Positions 1 to 9,556 of a stretch of 64,000 nucleotides of DNA are shown one piece after another. The stretch lies in contig NZ_JBCEXH010000003.1 in NCBI RefSeq assembly GCF_038751955.1, positions 200,740 to 264,739 of the forward strand, given 5' to 3'. Position 1 is the first letter of the stretch; every line of letters begins with the position of its first letter. The stretch comes from Methanocalculus natronophilus. Lineage in GTDB: Archaea; Halobacteriota; Methanomicrobia; Methanomicrobiales; Methanocorpusculaceae. The notes beneath the pieces were generated by a model that had not been told where the DNA came from, ran no database searches, and saw nothing but the letters and a program-made list of their open reading frames with translations. Both the position numbers and the translations under genes were made by a program.

Positions 1-1
1 T

Positions 2-490
2 CCGTCAAACCCTGTTACATCGCTGACACTTGCCGAGATTAAGGCCATATACAAGGGCGGGATCACAAACTGGCAGGATGTCGGCGGAAGTGACAGCGAG
101 ATTGTTGTTGTCGGACGGGACAGTGCTTCAGGTACCCGTGAATTCTTTTATGAAGAAGTCATGCACAAAGAAGAGTTTGTCAGGACGCAGCAGGAACTGA
201 ACTCAAATGGCGCAGTCAAACAGACGATTGCACAGACACCTGGCGCGATCGGGTATGTCGGCCTTGGGTATCTCGACAACACGGTAACAGCAGTCAGCAT
301 CAACAAGGATGGGACGCTTGTTGCCCCGACCATCGCCAATGTAAAAGATAGAAGCTACCCGATAGCACGAGGTCTGCATTTCTACTCAGTTGGAACAGGC
401 TCTGGCCTTGTAAAAGACTACCTTGACTTCCTGATGAGTGCTGAAGGCCAGGCATTGGTGGAAAAGGAAGGATTTGTTCCAGTCCGGTGA
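2..490 (+). CDS. pstS: Phosphate ABC transporter substrate-binding protein PstS, 3' part
   Basis: The reading frame is open from the window edge, so the N-terminus with any signal peptide is missing. About 162 residues remain. They read like the C-terminal lobe of PstS: an IYKGGITNWQDVGG segment, then VVGRDSASGTREFF, which is the serine/threonine-rich phosphate-binding loop of this family, and a terminal SAEGQALVEKEGFVPV typical of PstS. PstS binds inorganic phosphate outside the membrane and delivers it to the PstC/PstA channel. It lies about 20 bp before the fused permease gene and so heads the pst operon. Identity is firm from motif and context; only the truncation limits it. Confidence 0.93.
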   Translation, partial: PSNPVTSLTLAEIKAIYKGGITNWQDVGGSDSEIVVVGRDSASGTREFFYEEVMHKEEFVRTQQELNSNGAVKQTIAQTPGAIGYVGLGYLDNTVTAVSINKDGTLVAPTIANVKDRSYPIARGLHFYSVGTGSGLVKDYLDFLMSAEGQALVEKEGFVPVR

Positions 491-511
491 TGAATCCCGA
501 TCATTTTTTTG

Positions 512-2476
512 ATGTATATGGGATTACTACGGAAAAGGAGTGATGAACATACATCGCTCCATGAATCAGAGAGCAGCATAAACCGGCAGAAGAAAGAGTA
601 TGCAATATCCTGCATGTGGCTCTGCACTGCTCTTGTCGCAACAGTCACAATCATTCTCATCCTCGGCTTCCTGATTAAGGAGGCTCTTCCGGCGTTTCTT
701 GAGATTGGCATTGTTGATATCCTCTTCAAAGACACCTGGACACCAACGAGCGTCGTTCCGTTGTATGGGATCTCGGCCATCATCGTCGGGACACTTCTTG
801 TCACGATTGGTGCAATGGTCATTGCCATTCCTCTTGGGATTGGATCTGCCATCTTCATCGCAGAAGTGGCACCGCCGCAGTTTCGGGAAACCATAAAACC
901 TGCAATAGAACTGCTGGCGGGCATCCCATCTGTCGTGTATGGATTCTTTGGCCTTGTCGTCCTTACCAACTGGCTCAGGATCACCTTTGATCTCCCTTCA
1001 GGTGCAACATGGCTTGCCGGATCAATTATCCTTGGAATCATGGCACTTCCGACAATTGTCTCTGTTTCTGAAGATGCAATCAGCAGTGTTCCACAGGAAT
1101 ACCGGGCCGCATCACTTGCACTCGGTGCAACACGATGGCAGACGATCACCGGCGTGATCATCCCCTCAGCACTATCAGGCATCACTGCCGCCATTATCCT
1201 CGGTCTTGGACGGGCAATCGGCGAGACGATGGCTGTTCTCATGGTCACCGGGAACGCCGCGGTGATCCCGGATCCCCTCTGGAATATACTCTCAAGCGTC
1301 AGAACTCTTACCGCCACGCTTGGTATTGAGATGGGAGAAGTATCTGTTGGGAGCACCCACTACCATGCCCTCTTTGCCATCGCACTTGTCCTTCTTCTCA
1401 TAGCCCTCGTCATCAACCTCTCTGCCTCATGTATCCTCCGGAGAATCCGGGAAGGGCAGACCGGTTCAGGTAAATCCCCCCTTCTCCCTGTGCATATAAG
1501 AGAAAAAGCAGCACGGGCCCTTAAGATCAGTCTCCTGATCGGGGTGTTCTGGCTTGCATACCAGGTTGGGGGATTCATTGGTCTTGTGCTTCTTTCAGCA
1601 ACTCTTGGAACATTCCTTATTATTTCCAGGTATTTCTCACGCCAGTCACAGGAAAAGATTGCCTTTGCAGCTGTCACAGGAGCAACGGCACTTGTGCTGT
1701 TCGTTCTCTGTGTGATCATCCTTGACATCGTCTATCACGGGCTCCCGGCCATCAGCTGGGAGTTTTTAACTGAAGGGCCACGCAACCTCGGCCGTGAAGG
1801 AGGCATCTTCCCCGCGATCGTCGGCACCGTCTATCTGGTTGCCGGGGCAATCGCAATAGCCCTCCCAATCGGTATCGGGGCTGCGATCTACCTGAACGAA
1901 TATACGGTAGAAGGACGGATCACACGGATTATCAGGGCAGGAAACGATCTACTGAATGGCACCCCTTCGATAGTCTTTGGTCTCTTCGGCTTTGCGTTTC
2001 TTGTCCTCTTTGTCGGGCTTGGTGTCTCACTCCTCGCTGGCCAGATAACCCTTGCACTGATGATCCTTCCGACAATTGTGAGAACAAGCGAGGAAGCCCT
2101 GAAATCCGTTCCTGACTCGCTCAGGCAGGGAAGCCTGGCACTTGGCGCAACCCGGTGGCATACGATATCGAGGGTGGTTTTACCTGCTGCTGCTCCGGGC
2201 ATCCTGACAGGGACAATTCTTGGGATCGGACGGGCAGCAGGTGAGACCGCACCGCTCCTCTTTACTGCTGTTGTCTTCTCGAAGAGGTATCTGCCGACAT
2301 CGGTCTTTGAGCCGGTCATGGCCCTCCCCTATCACCTCTTTGTGCTTGCAACAAATGTTCCCGGAGCAGATACCCAGAAGTACGGGACGGCACTCGTCCT
2401 CCTTACCCTGGTCACCTGCATCTATGCAGTTGCCGTTCTGATGAGAAGATATGCAAAAAAGACTATTCAATGGTAG
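512..2476 (+). CDS. Fused phosphate ABC transporter permease PstC-PstA
   Basis: One reading frame of about 654 residues carries two complete permease modules. The first (roughly residues 25-310) is PstC-like, with an EAA-type loop around [15 protein letters not shown] followed by [11 protein letters not shown]. The second (roughly 330-654) is PstA-like, with [16 protein letters not shown] and [13 protein letters not shown]. Separate PstC and PstA are each about 280-330 residues, so the length equals the sum. The product would be the whole membrane channel for phosphate uptake. ATG 512 was chosen over TTG 509; ATG 518 is also possible. The end overlaps pstB by 7 bp, so translation is probably coupled. 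Confidence 0.9.
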   Translation: MYMGLLRKRSDEHTSLHESESSINRQKKEYAISCMWLCTALVATVTIILILGFLIKEALPAFLEIGIVDILFKDTWTPTSVVPLYGISAIIVGTLLVTIGAMVIAIPLGIGSAIFIAEVAPPQFRETIKPAIELLAGIPSVVYGFFGLVVLTNWLRITFDLPSGATWLAGSIILGIMALPTIVSVSEDAISSVPQEYRAASLALGATRWQTITGVIIPSALSGITAAIILGLGRAIGETMAVLMVTGNAAVIPDPLWNILSSVRTLTATLGIEMGEVSVGSTHYHALFAIALVLLLIALVINLSASCILRRIREGQTGSGKSPLLPVHIREKAARALKISLLIGVFWLAYQVGGFIGLVLLSATLGTFLIISRYFSRQSQEKIAFAAVTGATALVLFVLCVIILDIVYHGLPAISWEFLTEGPRNLGREGGIFPAIVGTVYLVAGAIAIALPIGIGAAIYLNEYTVEGRITRIIRAGNDLLNGTPSIVFGLFGFAFLVLFVGLGVSLLAGQITLALMILPTIVRTSEEALKSVPDSLRQGSLALGATRWHTISRVVLPAAAPGILTGTILGIGRAAGETAPLLFTAVVFSKRYLPTSVFEPVMALPYHLFVLATNVPGADTQKYGTALVLLTLVTCIYAVAVLMRRYAKKTIQW

Positions 2477-3240
2477 AAATCATGAAGGAATACGCACTTG
2501 AAACAAAGGATCTCAACCTCTCCTATGGCGATACCCAGGCGCTCATCGATATCTCAATCCGGGTTCCGGCCCGGCAGGTGACTGCGCTCATCGGCCCGTC
2601 AGGATGTGGGAAATCAACCCTGCTCCGGTGTTTTAACAGGATGAACGACACCATTTCAGGCTGCCGGGTCAGCGGATCCATCCGGTACCATGGTGAAGAG
2701 ATTAACAATCACCAGACCGATGTGGTTGAATTACGGAAACGGATCGGCATGGTCTTCCAGCAGCCAAACCCCTTCCCAAAATCCATCTATGAGAACGTCG
2801 TCTATGGCCCGAAGGTTCATGGCATAAAAGATCGGGAAGAGCTTGACAGAATCGCAGAAGAGAGCCTGCACGGTGCTGCTCTCTGGGACGAGGTGCAGGA
2901 TCGTCTGCATGATGCCGCCCGCTCACTCTCAGGAGGCCAGCAGCAACGTCTCTGCATCGCACGCAGCCTCTCGGTTGGACCGGATATTATCCTGATGGAT
3001 GAACCATGCTCTGCACTTGATCCGATCGCAACATCAAAGATCGAGAACCTGATCGCTGATCTGAAGAACGAGTATACCGTGGTGATCGTCACCCACAACA
3101 TGCAGCAGGCTGCCCGGGTCTCAGATTACACCGGTTTTATGTATATGGGAAAGCTCATAGAATTCGATACGACACCCACCATCTTTGAGCGGCCACAGGA
3201 AGAACTGACAGAGAATTACATTACGGGGAGATTTGGGTGA
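2470..3240 (+). CDS. pstB: Phosphate ABC transporter ATP-binding protein PstB
   Basis: A 256-residue ABC ATPase, the usual PstB length. Visible motifs are Walker [10 protein letters not shown], the Q-loop in [13 protein letters not shown] (a PstB hallmark), the signature LSGGQQQR, Walker [14 protein letters not shown], and the switch histidine in [10 protein letters not shown]. It energises phosphate import through the fused PstC-PstA channel. It overlaps the permease gene by 7 bp and phoU by 4 bp, giving a compact pstS-pstCA-pstB-phoU operon. Confidence 0.97.
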   Translation: MVEIMKEYALETKDLNLSYGDTQALIDISIRVPARQVTALIGPSGCGKSTLLRCFNRMNDTISGCRVSGSIRYHGEEINNHQTDVVELRKRIGMVFQQPNPFPKSIYENVVYGPKVHGIKDREELDRIAEESLHGAALWDEVQDRLHDAARSLSGGQQQRLCIARSLSVGPDIILMDEPCSALDPIATSKIENLIADLKNEYTVVIVTHNMQQAARVSDYTGFMYMGKLIEFDTTPTIFERPQEELTENYITGRFG

Positions 3241-3971
3241 TTCTGATGAAAGACCATTACCACCAGGAGCTGCTATCCTTTAAACAGGCCGTTGAGCAGT
3301 ACAGCATCTTTGCCCAGACGATGCTCCGTGACTCTTTTGATGCCTTCACACGCCTGGATCGTGAGCAGGCATGCGAGATAGCCGGAGGCATGGAGAAGTA
3401 CTGTATCATAACAGATGCACCAGACGGCTCCCCGGCAATGCACCAGGAACTCGAGGTTCCGCGGAAACTCTTTCTCAGGCTGAGATCTGACCAGCTCGAA
3501 GAGATGGGACTCAGGCTTCTGGCACTGCACCAGCCTGTCGCAAAAGATCTCAGAACCATCGCCTGCTGTATGAATCTCGTCTCATCAGCAGAGCGTATCG
3601 GCAGGTATGGAAAGGATATCTGTCACTGCATCTATAAGCTCCCGCCGGGTGAGCATGTCAGGGATATGGCTGGCCTGAGGGAGATGGCAACGCGTTCACT
3701 CTCGATGCTTGACGATGCACTCCGGGCATTTGAGACAGGGGAGATCAGCCTTCTTGAAGGTTTCTCAGACCGTGATGATATCATCGACCAGATGCGCTAT
3801 ACAATATATGAAGACTGCATCCGTATCATGGAAGAGGAACCTGAAACTATCCGGTTCTGTACCAATTACCTTCTCATCGCCCGTTATCTTGAACGGTGTG
3901 CCGATCATGCCTGTAAGGCAGCAGAGAAGATCCATTACATGGTCTCAGGTGAGCGGGTCGATATCAGGTGA
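3237..3971 (+). CDS. phoU: Phosphate transport regulator PhoU
   Basis: A 244-residue all-helical protein with two PhoU-type repeats. Typical fragments are [22 protein letters not shown] and, in the second half, [26 protein letters not shown], which carry the E/D-rich metal-binding helices of PhoU. PhoU restrains the Pst transporter and tunes phosphate signalling. The GTG start at 3237 was preferred because a GGGGAG ribosome-binding site ends 6 bases upstream and it overlaps the pstB stop by 4 bp; ATG 3246 is the alternative. It is the last gene of the pst operon. Confidence 0.93.
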   Translation: MILMKDHYHQELLSFKQAVEQYSIFAQTMLRDSFDAFTRLDREQACEIAGGMEKYCIITDAPDGSPAMHQELEVPRKLFLRLRSDQLEEMGLRLLALHQPVAKDLRTIACCMNLVSSAERIGRYGKDICHCIYKLPPGEHVRDMAGLREMATRSLSMLDDALRAFETGEISLLEGFSDRDDIIDQMRYTIYEDCIRIMEEEPETIRFCTNYLLIARYLERCADHACKAAEKIHYMVSGERVDIR

Positions 3972-4002
3972 CATGGGGCATCTCATCCTCTGAGCACCCT
4001 TT

Positions 4003-4010
4003 CTTTATCA
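4003..4010 (+). promoter_or_regulatory. TATA box for the U32 gene, predicted leaderless
   Basis: CTTTATCA is centred about 25.5 bp before the ATG at 4032, the usual distance from an archaeal TATA box to the transcription start. No ribosome-binding site precedes the ATG. Both facts suggest the mRNA starts at or next to the start codon. Confidence 0.45.
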
Positions 4011-4031
4011 GTTGTTGCCGCCTATCTGTTC

Positions 4032-6602
4032 ATGATGACTCCTCGATCCGGCATCCCCGAACTGCTCGCACCCGCAGGCTCGCGTGAGGCATTCGAGGCT
4101 GCTGTTGCAGCAGGAGCAGATGCCGTGTACCTCTCGGGCAGGCGGTTTGGCGCACGTGCGTTTGCAGATAATTTTGATGATGACGCACTTGCCAAAACCA
4201 TCCGGGATGCACATGCCCGGGGTGTCCGGGTGTATGTCACCGTCAATACCCTCATTCTGGATGATGAACTTCCAGCTGTTGCCAGTCACCTCGTTGCACT
4301 CTTCAGGATGGGTGTCGATGCGGTTCTCGTCCAGGACATGGGCGTCATCAGGCTTGCACGCGAGATTGTTCCGGAACTGCCGCTCCATGCATCCACCCAG
4401 ATGACGATCCATTCAGCTGAAGGAGTACGGTATGCAGCCCGGCAGGGGATCAGGCGTATCGTCCTTGCCCGTGAACTTTCACGTGAGGAGGTCAGGGACG
4501 TCACGGCATCAGCAGCAGCTATCGGGGTCGAAACCGAGATCTTCGCCCATGGCGCCCTCTGCATGGGGTATTCGGGCCAGTGCCTCCTCTCGTCTGTCAT
4601 CGGTGGAAGGAGCGGGAACCGCGGGAGATGTGCCCAGCCATGCAGGCGCCTCTATGCACCGGTCATTGGAGAGACAGACAATGTGGGCTGTATACTGCAG
4701 GATAGAACAGCAGAAGAGCAGGCAAGCTATCTCCTCTCCCCCCGTGATCTTGCTATCTACCCGCGATTACCAGAGATCCCGCCTGTTGCAGCAGTCAAGA
4801 TCGAAGGAAGAATGAAGTCTCCGGAATATGTCGCCACCATCACCTCCCTCTACCGGCAGGCACTTGATGCCATCGCAGACGGCACGTTCAGCCCTGAAGA
4901 AGACGACCTGCTCCCTGCATACTACAGTTTCAACCGGGGCTTTACCCGGGGCCATCTCTTTGGTGCACTGGGCCCGACCTTCCTCTCGGAAGAGAGGCCC
5001 CACCACCGGGGTGTCTCCTTTGGGATTGTCCAGTGGTACGATCGGATGCGCAGCGAGGCTGTCATCGGCGATCTCAGGGGGGCAAAACCTGAGATTGGGG
5101 ATGGTATTGTCTTTCTCTATGGCGGCGAGGAGGATGTCGGGTGTGAGATCAGGCAGACGGTGAGAGAGCGGGACGGGCGGGTCAGGATACCTGTTCCCTC
5201 ACCTGTCAGGAGAGGTGCTGTTGCAGCAATCAATAAACGGGCATCTGTTGAGCGGGCAGCAGCAGATCTGATCGCATCCTACCACCATGGGGGAGGGAAA
5301 GAGATCCCTGTCATCACCTCGGTTGATCTAGAGAGCGATCACCTCCGGCTCTCGGGGCTGATCACCCTGCCGGGAGGAGACCGGGTAACAATATCCGCAG
5401 AATCAGAATCCCCGATGGCTGCGGCAGTCAATAAACCACTTGCCACACACACCATTCTGGATCTCCTGCACCGGACCGGCGATACACAGTTTGTGCTTGA
5501 GATAGAAGCTGTTGAGTACGAGGGCGATCGCTTCCTTCCGATCAGGGAGATAACAGCATTGAGGCGGAGGTTCCTTGACGAGGCATCTGATGCCATGATC
5601 CGGGCACAGGAGCCGGACCAGCAGACAATTCTCGATGCCGAAGCACGGCTTTCTGATTACCTGAAGAGAGAAATCCCGCAACAGGGAAGAGAGCGGGTGC
5701 AATCCCCGGCATCTGTTGCGGTCTATGCAGGCACACTCCAGCAGGCAGAAGGTGCAATCCGGGGTGGCTGCAACCGGATCTACTATGAACCCGATCTCTC
5801 TCTCTCATCCTGTGGAGGGAGGATTGTGACAGACCCGGGCGGCTGGCAGAGAGCGGTTCTTGATGAGTTCAGACAACTTATTGAGCTCTCTTCAGGAGAC
5901 AATATTGCCATTTTCTGGAAGTTTTCTGATATACCAGGGAAGCAGTTTCTGGACTGCGCACTCAGCATCCTGCCTGAGGCAGTCAGCATCGGTATCCGGG
6001 GCGTCATGGCCGGCAGTCCGGGAATTGCAGAGGCTGTCCACACTATTGCTCCTGGTATTGAAATTGCAGGTTCATCTGCTCTTAATATCACTAACCATGA
6101 TGCATTTCAGGAGGTATCAGATCTCTTTGGATCAATTGCCCTCTCCCGGGAGCTCAGGCTAATTGATCTGGTGACGATCGGATCGCGGGTTGATGGATCA
6201 GTTGAGTTCTTTGTGCAGGGCCTTGTCCCTGCAATGATAACAAAACAGTGCATTGCCCGTGGACGGCATCCCTGCCCGTCCGGTGCTGAAAAGAGGCTCA
6301 TTGCAATCCGTGACAGTACAGGAAAAGCGTTTCCGGTCAGGGTGGATTGCGAATGCAGAACCATTATCTCCAATGCAGTTGAGACCTCTCTGATAGACCA
6401 TCTCCCTGCCATCATTGATGCAGGCGCTGCGGTGCTTGCAATTGAGCTTCGGGGCAGAACCAAAACCTATGCAGAAACCGTCTGCCGCGCCTACAGGGAT
6501 GCCCTCAATGGCGGCGATATCACCCGGCTGAAAGAAGAGATAAAGAACGTCTCATGGGGCGGGATCACAACCGGCCCGTTCCTGAAAAGGGATCTCGCAT
6601 GA
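4032..6602 (+). CDS. U32 family protein (tRNA/rRNA hydroxylation-type peptidase U32)
   Basis: An 856-residue member of the U32 family. The N-terminus PELLAPAGSREAFEAAVAAG and the family signature around residues 168-205 (EIFAHGALCMGYSGQCLLSS, then GNRGRCAQPCRR) are clear, including the cluster of cysteines. In bacteria, members of this family (RlhA, TrhP) hydroxylate rRNA or tRNA pyrimidines; older annotations call them collagenase-like proteases. The long form has a C-terminal region of unknown role. It overlaps aroD by 4 bp, so the two are probably cotranscribed, although no functional link is evident. The substrate in archaea is not deducible here. Confidence 0.88.
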   Translation: MMTPRSGIPELLAPAGSREAFEAAVAAGADAVYLSGRRFGARAFADNFDDDALAKTIRDAHARGVRVYVTVNTLILDDELPAVASHLVALFRMGVDAVLVQDMGVIRLAREIVPELPLHASTQMTIHSAEGVRYAARQGIRRIVLARELSREEVRDVTASAAAIGVETEIFAHGALCMGYSGQCLLSSVIGGRSGNRGRCAQPCRRLYAPVIGETDNVGCILQDRTAEEQASYLLSPRDLAIYPRLPEIPPVAAVKIEGRMKSPEYVATITSLYRQALDAIADGTFSPEEDDLLPAYYSFNRGFTRGHLFGALGPTFLSEERPHHRGVSFGIVQWYDRMRSEAVIGDLRGAKPEIGDGIVFLYGGEEDVGCEIRQTVRERDGRVRIPVPSPVRRGAVAAINKRASVERAAADLIASYHHGGGKEIPVITSVDLESDHLRLSGLITLPGGDRVTISAESESPMAAAVNKPLATHTILDLLHRTGDTQFVLEIEAVEYEGDRFLPIREITALRRRFLDEASDAMIRAQEPDQQTILDAEARLSDYLKREIPQQGRERVQSPASVAVYAGTLQQAEGAIRGGCNRIYYEPDLSLSSCGGRIVTDPGGWQRAVLDEFRQLIELSSGDNIAIFWKFSDIPGKQFLDCALSILPEAVSIGIRGVMAGSPGIAEAVHTIAPGIEIAGSSALNITNHDAFQEVSDLFGSIALSRELRLIDLVTIGSRVDGSVEFFVQGLVPAMITKQCIARGRHPCPSGAEKRLIAIRDSTGKAFPVRVDCECRTIISNAVETSLIDHLPAIIDAGAAVLAIELRGRTKTYAETVCRAYRDALNGGDITRLKEEIKNVSWGGITTGPFLKRDLA

Positions 6603-7237
6603 ACTATATCATATCAATTCATACACCTGACAGAATCGAACCGGCAGCAGCAGAGAAGCCATATGCACTTGAGATCCGCCTCGATCTGATGGATCCTGTT
6701 TCTCCGGAGAGACTTGGGGTGATCAGATCCCGCATTGATACACCAATCCTCCTGACACTCAGAAGCAGGGAAGAGGGAGGCCGTTTCCAGGGTGATGCCG
6801 ATGAATGGAGAGCTATCATATCCCCACTGCTGGCATATGCGGATATGGTGGATATTGAGGAGCGGTTCTCGCTCCATGCAGGGTGGGTTCGTTCACAAGG
6901 CAGACAGATAATAGCCTCCTATCATGCTGACCGGATGCTCACAGCCGGTGAATTTTTCGATTGCGTCCGCAGGCTCAGATCATTTGGTGATATCCCAAAG
7001 ATTGTGCTTGCCCCGGGAAACGATGATGACGCTGTCACCCTCCTCTCCTGGCTGGTGGCATCAGAAAAGCCAATTGCTGTCTCAATCATGGGATCCGGAT
7101 ACTCCTGGCTCAGGCCGGTCCTGCTCCTGCTGGGATCACACCTTGCCTTCTGCCATGCAGGAGATGAGACAGCAGCTGGCCAGTTCCATATCAGTGAGAT
7201 GAGAGAGGCTCTCCGCCTTCTCAAAGGAACCCGCTGA
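6599..7237 (+). CDS. aroD: 3-dehydroquinate dehydratase, type I (AroD)
   Basis: A 212-residue type I dehydroquinase, which converts 3-dehydroquinate to 3-dehydroshikimate through a lysine Schiff base. Visible signs are EIRLDLMD, the ASYH histidine region, KIVLAPGNDDD carrying the likely Schiff-base lysine, SIMGSGYSW, and the terminal AAGQF in place of the usual PGQ. The start at 6599 was chosen because AAAAGGGA lies just upstream and the ATG overlaps the previous stop; a longer frame from 6554 adds residues unlike the family. It converges with aroC and overlaps it by 17 bp. This is the only aromatic-pathway gene here on the + strand. Confidence 0.92.
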   Translation: MNYIISIHTPDRIEPAAAEKPYALEIRLDLMDPVSPERLGVIRSRIDTPILLTLRSREEGGRFQGDADEWRAIISPLLAYADMVDIEERFSLHAGWVRSQGRQIIASYHADRMLTAGEFFDCVRRLRSFGDIPKIVLAPGNDDDAVTLLSWLVASEKPIAVSIMGSGYSWLRPVLLLLGSHLAFCHAGDETAAGQFHISEMREALRLLKGTR

Positions 7238-8216
7238 ACCGCTCTTTCATCAGGAGTGCATCCATCAGGACAAGCGCGAGCATGCACTCCGCAACCACAA
7301 GAATTCGTGGCACAATGCAGGGGTCATGCCTCCCTCTGATGCGGATCGTCGTCTCGTCTCCGTTTTTATCAACCGTCTGCTGGGGCAGGGCAACAGACGG
7401 TGTCGGCTTGACTGCAACCCTGATGCGGATCGGCTCACCACTGGATATCCCCCCGAGGATACCCCCGGCATGGTTTGTTGCAAACCCGGACTGCATGAGC
7501 GGATCATTCATCTCACTCCCATACATCCCGGCAGCAGCAAAGCCTTCGCCTATCTCAACGCCCTTGACAGATCCGATACCCATCAGTGCACCGGCAATCG
7601 ATGCATCGAGTTTGCCAAATACCGGATCCCCAAGCCCCGGCGGGCAGCCGTATGCATGCACCCCGATGATCCCGCCAACAGAATCTCCCCGCTCCTGGGC
7701 AGCTAGGATCTCAGGTTCAAACAGTGCGGGATCACTGTTCCCGTGTATCTCGCAGATATGGCTCGATACAGTTATTCCCCTGAGTTTCAGGCACTGAATA
7801 GCAACAGCCCCCGCCGCCACGCGTGCAGCAGTCTCCCGGCCGGAACTCCTCCCGCCGCCCCGGTGGTCCCGGATGCCGTATTTCTTCTCATAGGTATAAT
7901 CGGCATGCCCGGGCCTGAAGATATCACGGAGCTCCTCATAATCGCTGCTCTGCTGTGCAACATTTCTGACCAGGATGGCAACCGGCATTCCTGTCGTCTT
8001 TCCTTCAAAAACTCCTGAGAATATCTCAATCCTGTCTGGTTCCGGCCGGGGGGACATTGTCGGGCCGCGGCCTGGCCGTCTCCTCTCCATAAGGGCCTGT
8101 ATATCCTCTTCAGCGAGTGCAATCCCCGGTGGACAGCCATCGACAACAACACCAATCCCCGGGCCGTGGCTTTCCCCGAATGTGGTAACCCTGAAGAGGT
8201 TGCCATATGAATTCAT
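7221..8216 (-). CDS. aroC: Chorismate synthase
   Basis: A 331-residue chorismate synthase, which makes chorismate from EPSP using reduced FMN. The family motif GESHGPGIGVVVDGCPPG is at the N-terminus, followed by RRRPGRGP, RDHRGGGRSSGRETAARVAAG and HDPCIVPR near the C-terminus. It is somewhat shorter than the common 350-390 residues but has all the blocks. It is the last gene of the minus-strand aromatic operon; its start overlaps the end of aroK-aroE by 4 bp. Confidence 0.95.
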   Translation of the reverse strand: MNSYGNLFRVTTFGESHGPGIGVVVDGCPPGIALAEEDIQALMERRRPGRGPTMSPRPEPDRIEIFSGVFEGKTTGMPVAILVRNVAQQSSDYEELRDIFRPGHADYTYEKKYGIRDHRGGGRSSGRETAARVAAGAVAIQCLKLRGITVSSHICEIHGNSDPALFEPEILAAQERGDSVGGIIGVHAYGCPPGLGDPVFGKLDASIAGALMGIGSVKGVEIGEGFAAAGMYGSEMNDPLMQSGFATNHAGGILGGISSGEPIRIRVAVKPTPSVALPQQTVDKNGDETTIRIRGRHDPCIVPRILVVAECMLALVLMDALLMKERFSGFL

Positions 8217-9556
8217 GATGCCATCACCTCCCGGATACGGTTGATATCAGGAGTAATTCCGGTAAGAAGCTGAAACTGTGCCGCTGCCTGGTGTATAAAC
8301 ATCTCTGTCCCCGGGATAATGGCACACCCGGCTGCCTTAGCTTTTTTCAGAAGAGGAGTCAAAGGCGGCGTATAGACGAGATCAAAGACCGTAACACCGG
8401 GCTGAAGCACCCTCCCTGGAACAGGGAGCTCATCTTCATCCTTCATCCCAAGGGGTGTGGCATTGACGATCAGATCGGCTTTCTGTATCTGATCAACTGG
8501 TGCTGCGCTGCATCCGAACCGCTCTGCGAGCGCCTCGCCACGGCGCATGTTCCTGTTGATGATTGTGACATCCATAGCAAGTGCCTGCAGCGCATACACA
8601 GCCGCTGCTGCAGCCCCGCCAGCACCGATCACAAGGGCATCAGATCCTTTCAGGCCGGAAAGTGGCAACTGGATCCCGATCCAGTCGGTGTTATGGCCAT
8701 AGAGCGTTCCGTCACAGGAGACGACCGTATTGACCGCGCCAATGGCATCACAGCCGGCATCAGGCCTGTCAATTGCGGATATCATCGTCTCTTTGAACGG
8801 GATTGTGACAGATAGCCCTTTCGCCCCTGCTGCCTGCATCATACTGACTGCATCCAGAGCAGAGTCTGCCTGGAAGAAGAGGTATCGGGCTGGTATTGAG
8901 TACTCAGGGAAGAGTGTATTATAGAGATGCGGGCTTCTGCTGTGTGATACCGGATTTCCGGTGATGCCAAAAAGCTGGGGGCTCTCTATTAGATCCTCTA
9001 TCGCACTGGATCCGATCCGACTCATCACTGATCCAAAATCATCAAGGCTTCGTGCAGGAATGCCGCCGGATCTGTTGATCATCTCTGCGACATCCCTGGC
9101 AGTCTCTCCTTTCGTATTCAGGCAGATATCTGCAAGCCCACGGTAGAGAGGGCCACGGATCTCCTGAAGATGGCGGATCTCCCCTGTCGGGTCAAGTGAG
9201 GTAAGAGGAGGCCGGCCCCCTCTGCGTGTCCGCTCTTCCAGAGTTTCTGGATCTGCAGTCAGGTGGATGATATGCGAATCGCGCCTCAGCATAAGACGGT
9301 TCCTCTCATCCAGCACCGCTCCACCCCCGGTTGCAATCACAGCAGGGCCCCGGGGAAGCCTGCTGATAACGGTGTGTTCCATCTCCCGGAACGCCTCTTC
9401 ACCTGATGATGAAAAGATCGCACCAATAGAGCACCCTGCTTCCTTCTCTATGAGCTTGTCAGTGTCAAAGAAGGGGAGAGCCAGTTTTCCTGCCAATATC
9501 CTGCCAATTGTCGACTTGCCTGTCCCACGAAGGCCGATTAAGATGTACCGCTCCAT
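8213..9556 (-). CDS. Fused shikimate kinase (AroK type) and shikimate dehydrogenase (AroE)
   Basis: A 447-residue bifunctional protein. Residues about 1-165 are a bacterial-type P-loop shikimate kinase: Walker A GLRGTGKST, DTD at about 31-33, the shikimate-binding ATGGGAV, and the lid RRGGRPPL. Residues about 190-447 are shikimate dehydrogenase: NPVSHSRSPHLYN, catalytic lysine in VTIPFKETM, GAVNTVV, GHNTDW and the NADP-binding GAGGAAAA. It would reduce dehydroshikimate and phosphorylate the product. Most archaea use an unrelated GHMP-type shikimate kinase, so the AroK module is notable. It overlaps aroA by 19 bp and aroC by 4 bp. Confidence 0.93.
   Translation of the reverse strand: MERYILIGLRGTGKSTIGRILAGKLALPFFDTDKLIEKEAGCSIGAIFSSSGEEAFREMEHTVISRLPRGPAVIATGGGAVLDERNRLMLRRDSHIIHLTADPETLEERTRRGGRPPLTSLDPTGEIRHLQEIRGPLYRGLADICLNTKGETARDVAEMINRSGGIPARSLDDFGSVMSRIGSSAIEDLIESPQLFGITGNPVSHSRSPHLYNTLFPEYSIPARYLFFQADSALDAVSMMQAAGAKGLSVTIPFKETMISAIDRPDAGCDAIGAVNTVVSCDGTLYGHNTDWIGIQLPLSGLKGSDALVIGAGGAAAAAVYALQALAMDVTIINRNMRRGEALAERFGCSAAPVDQIQKADLIVNATPLGMKDEDELPVPGRVLQPGVTVFDLVYTPPLTPLLKKAKAAGCAIIPGTEMFIHQAAAQFQLLTGITPDINRIREVMAS

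Noticed and set aside
418-1356. A 312-residue open frame on the minus strand opposite the PstC part
   Set aside because: It lies fully antisense to a strongly conserved permease, has no family features and no start signal. It is a shadow of the coding strand.
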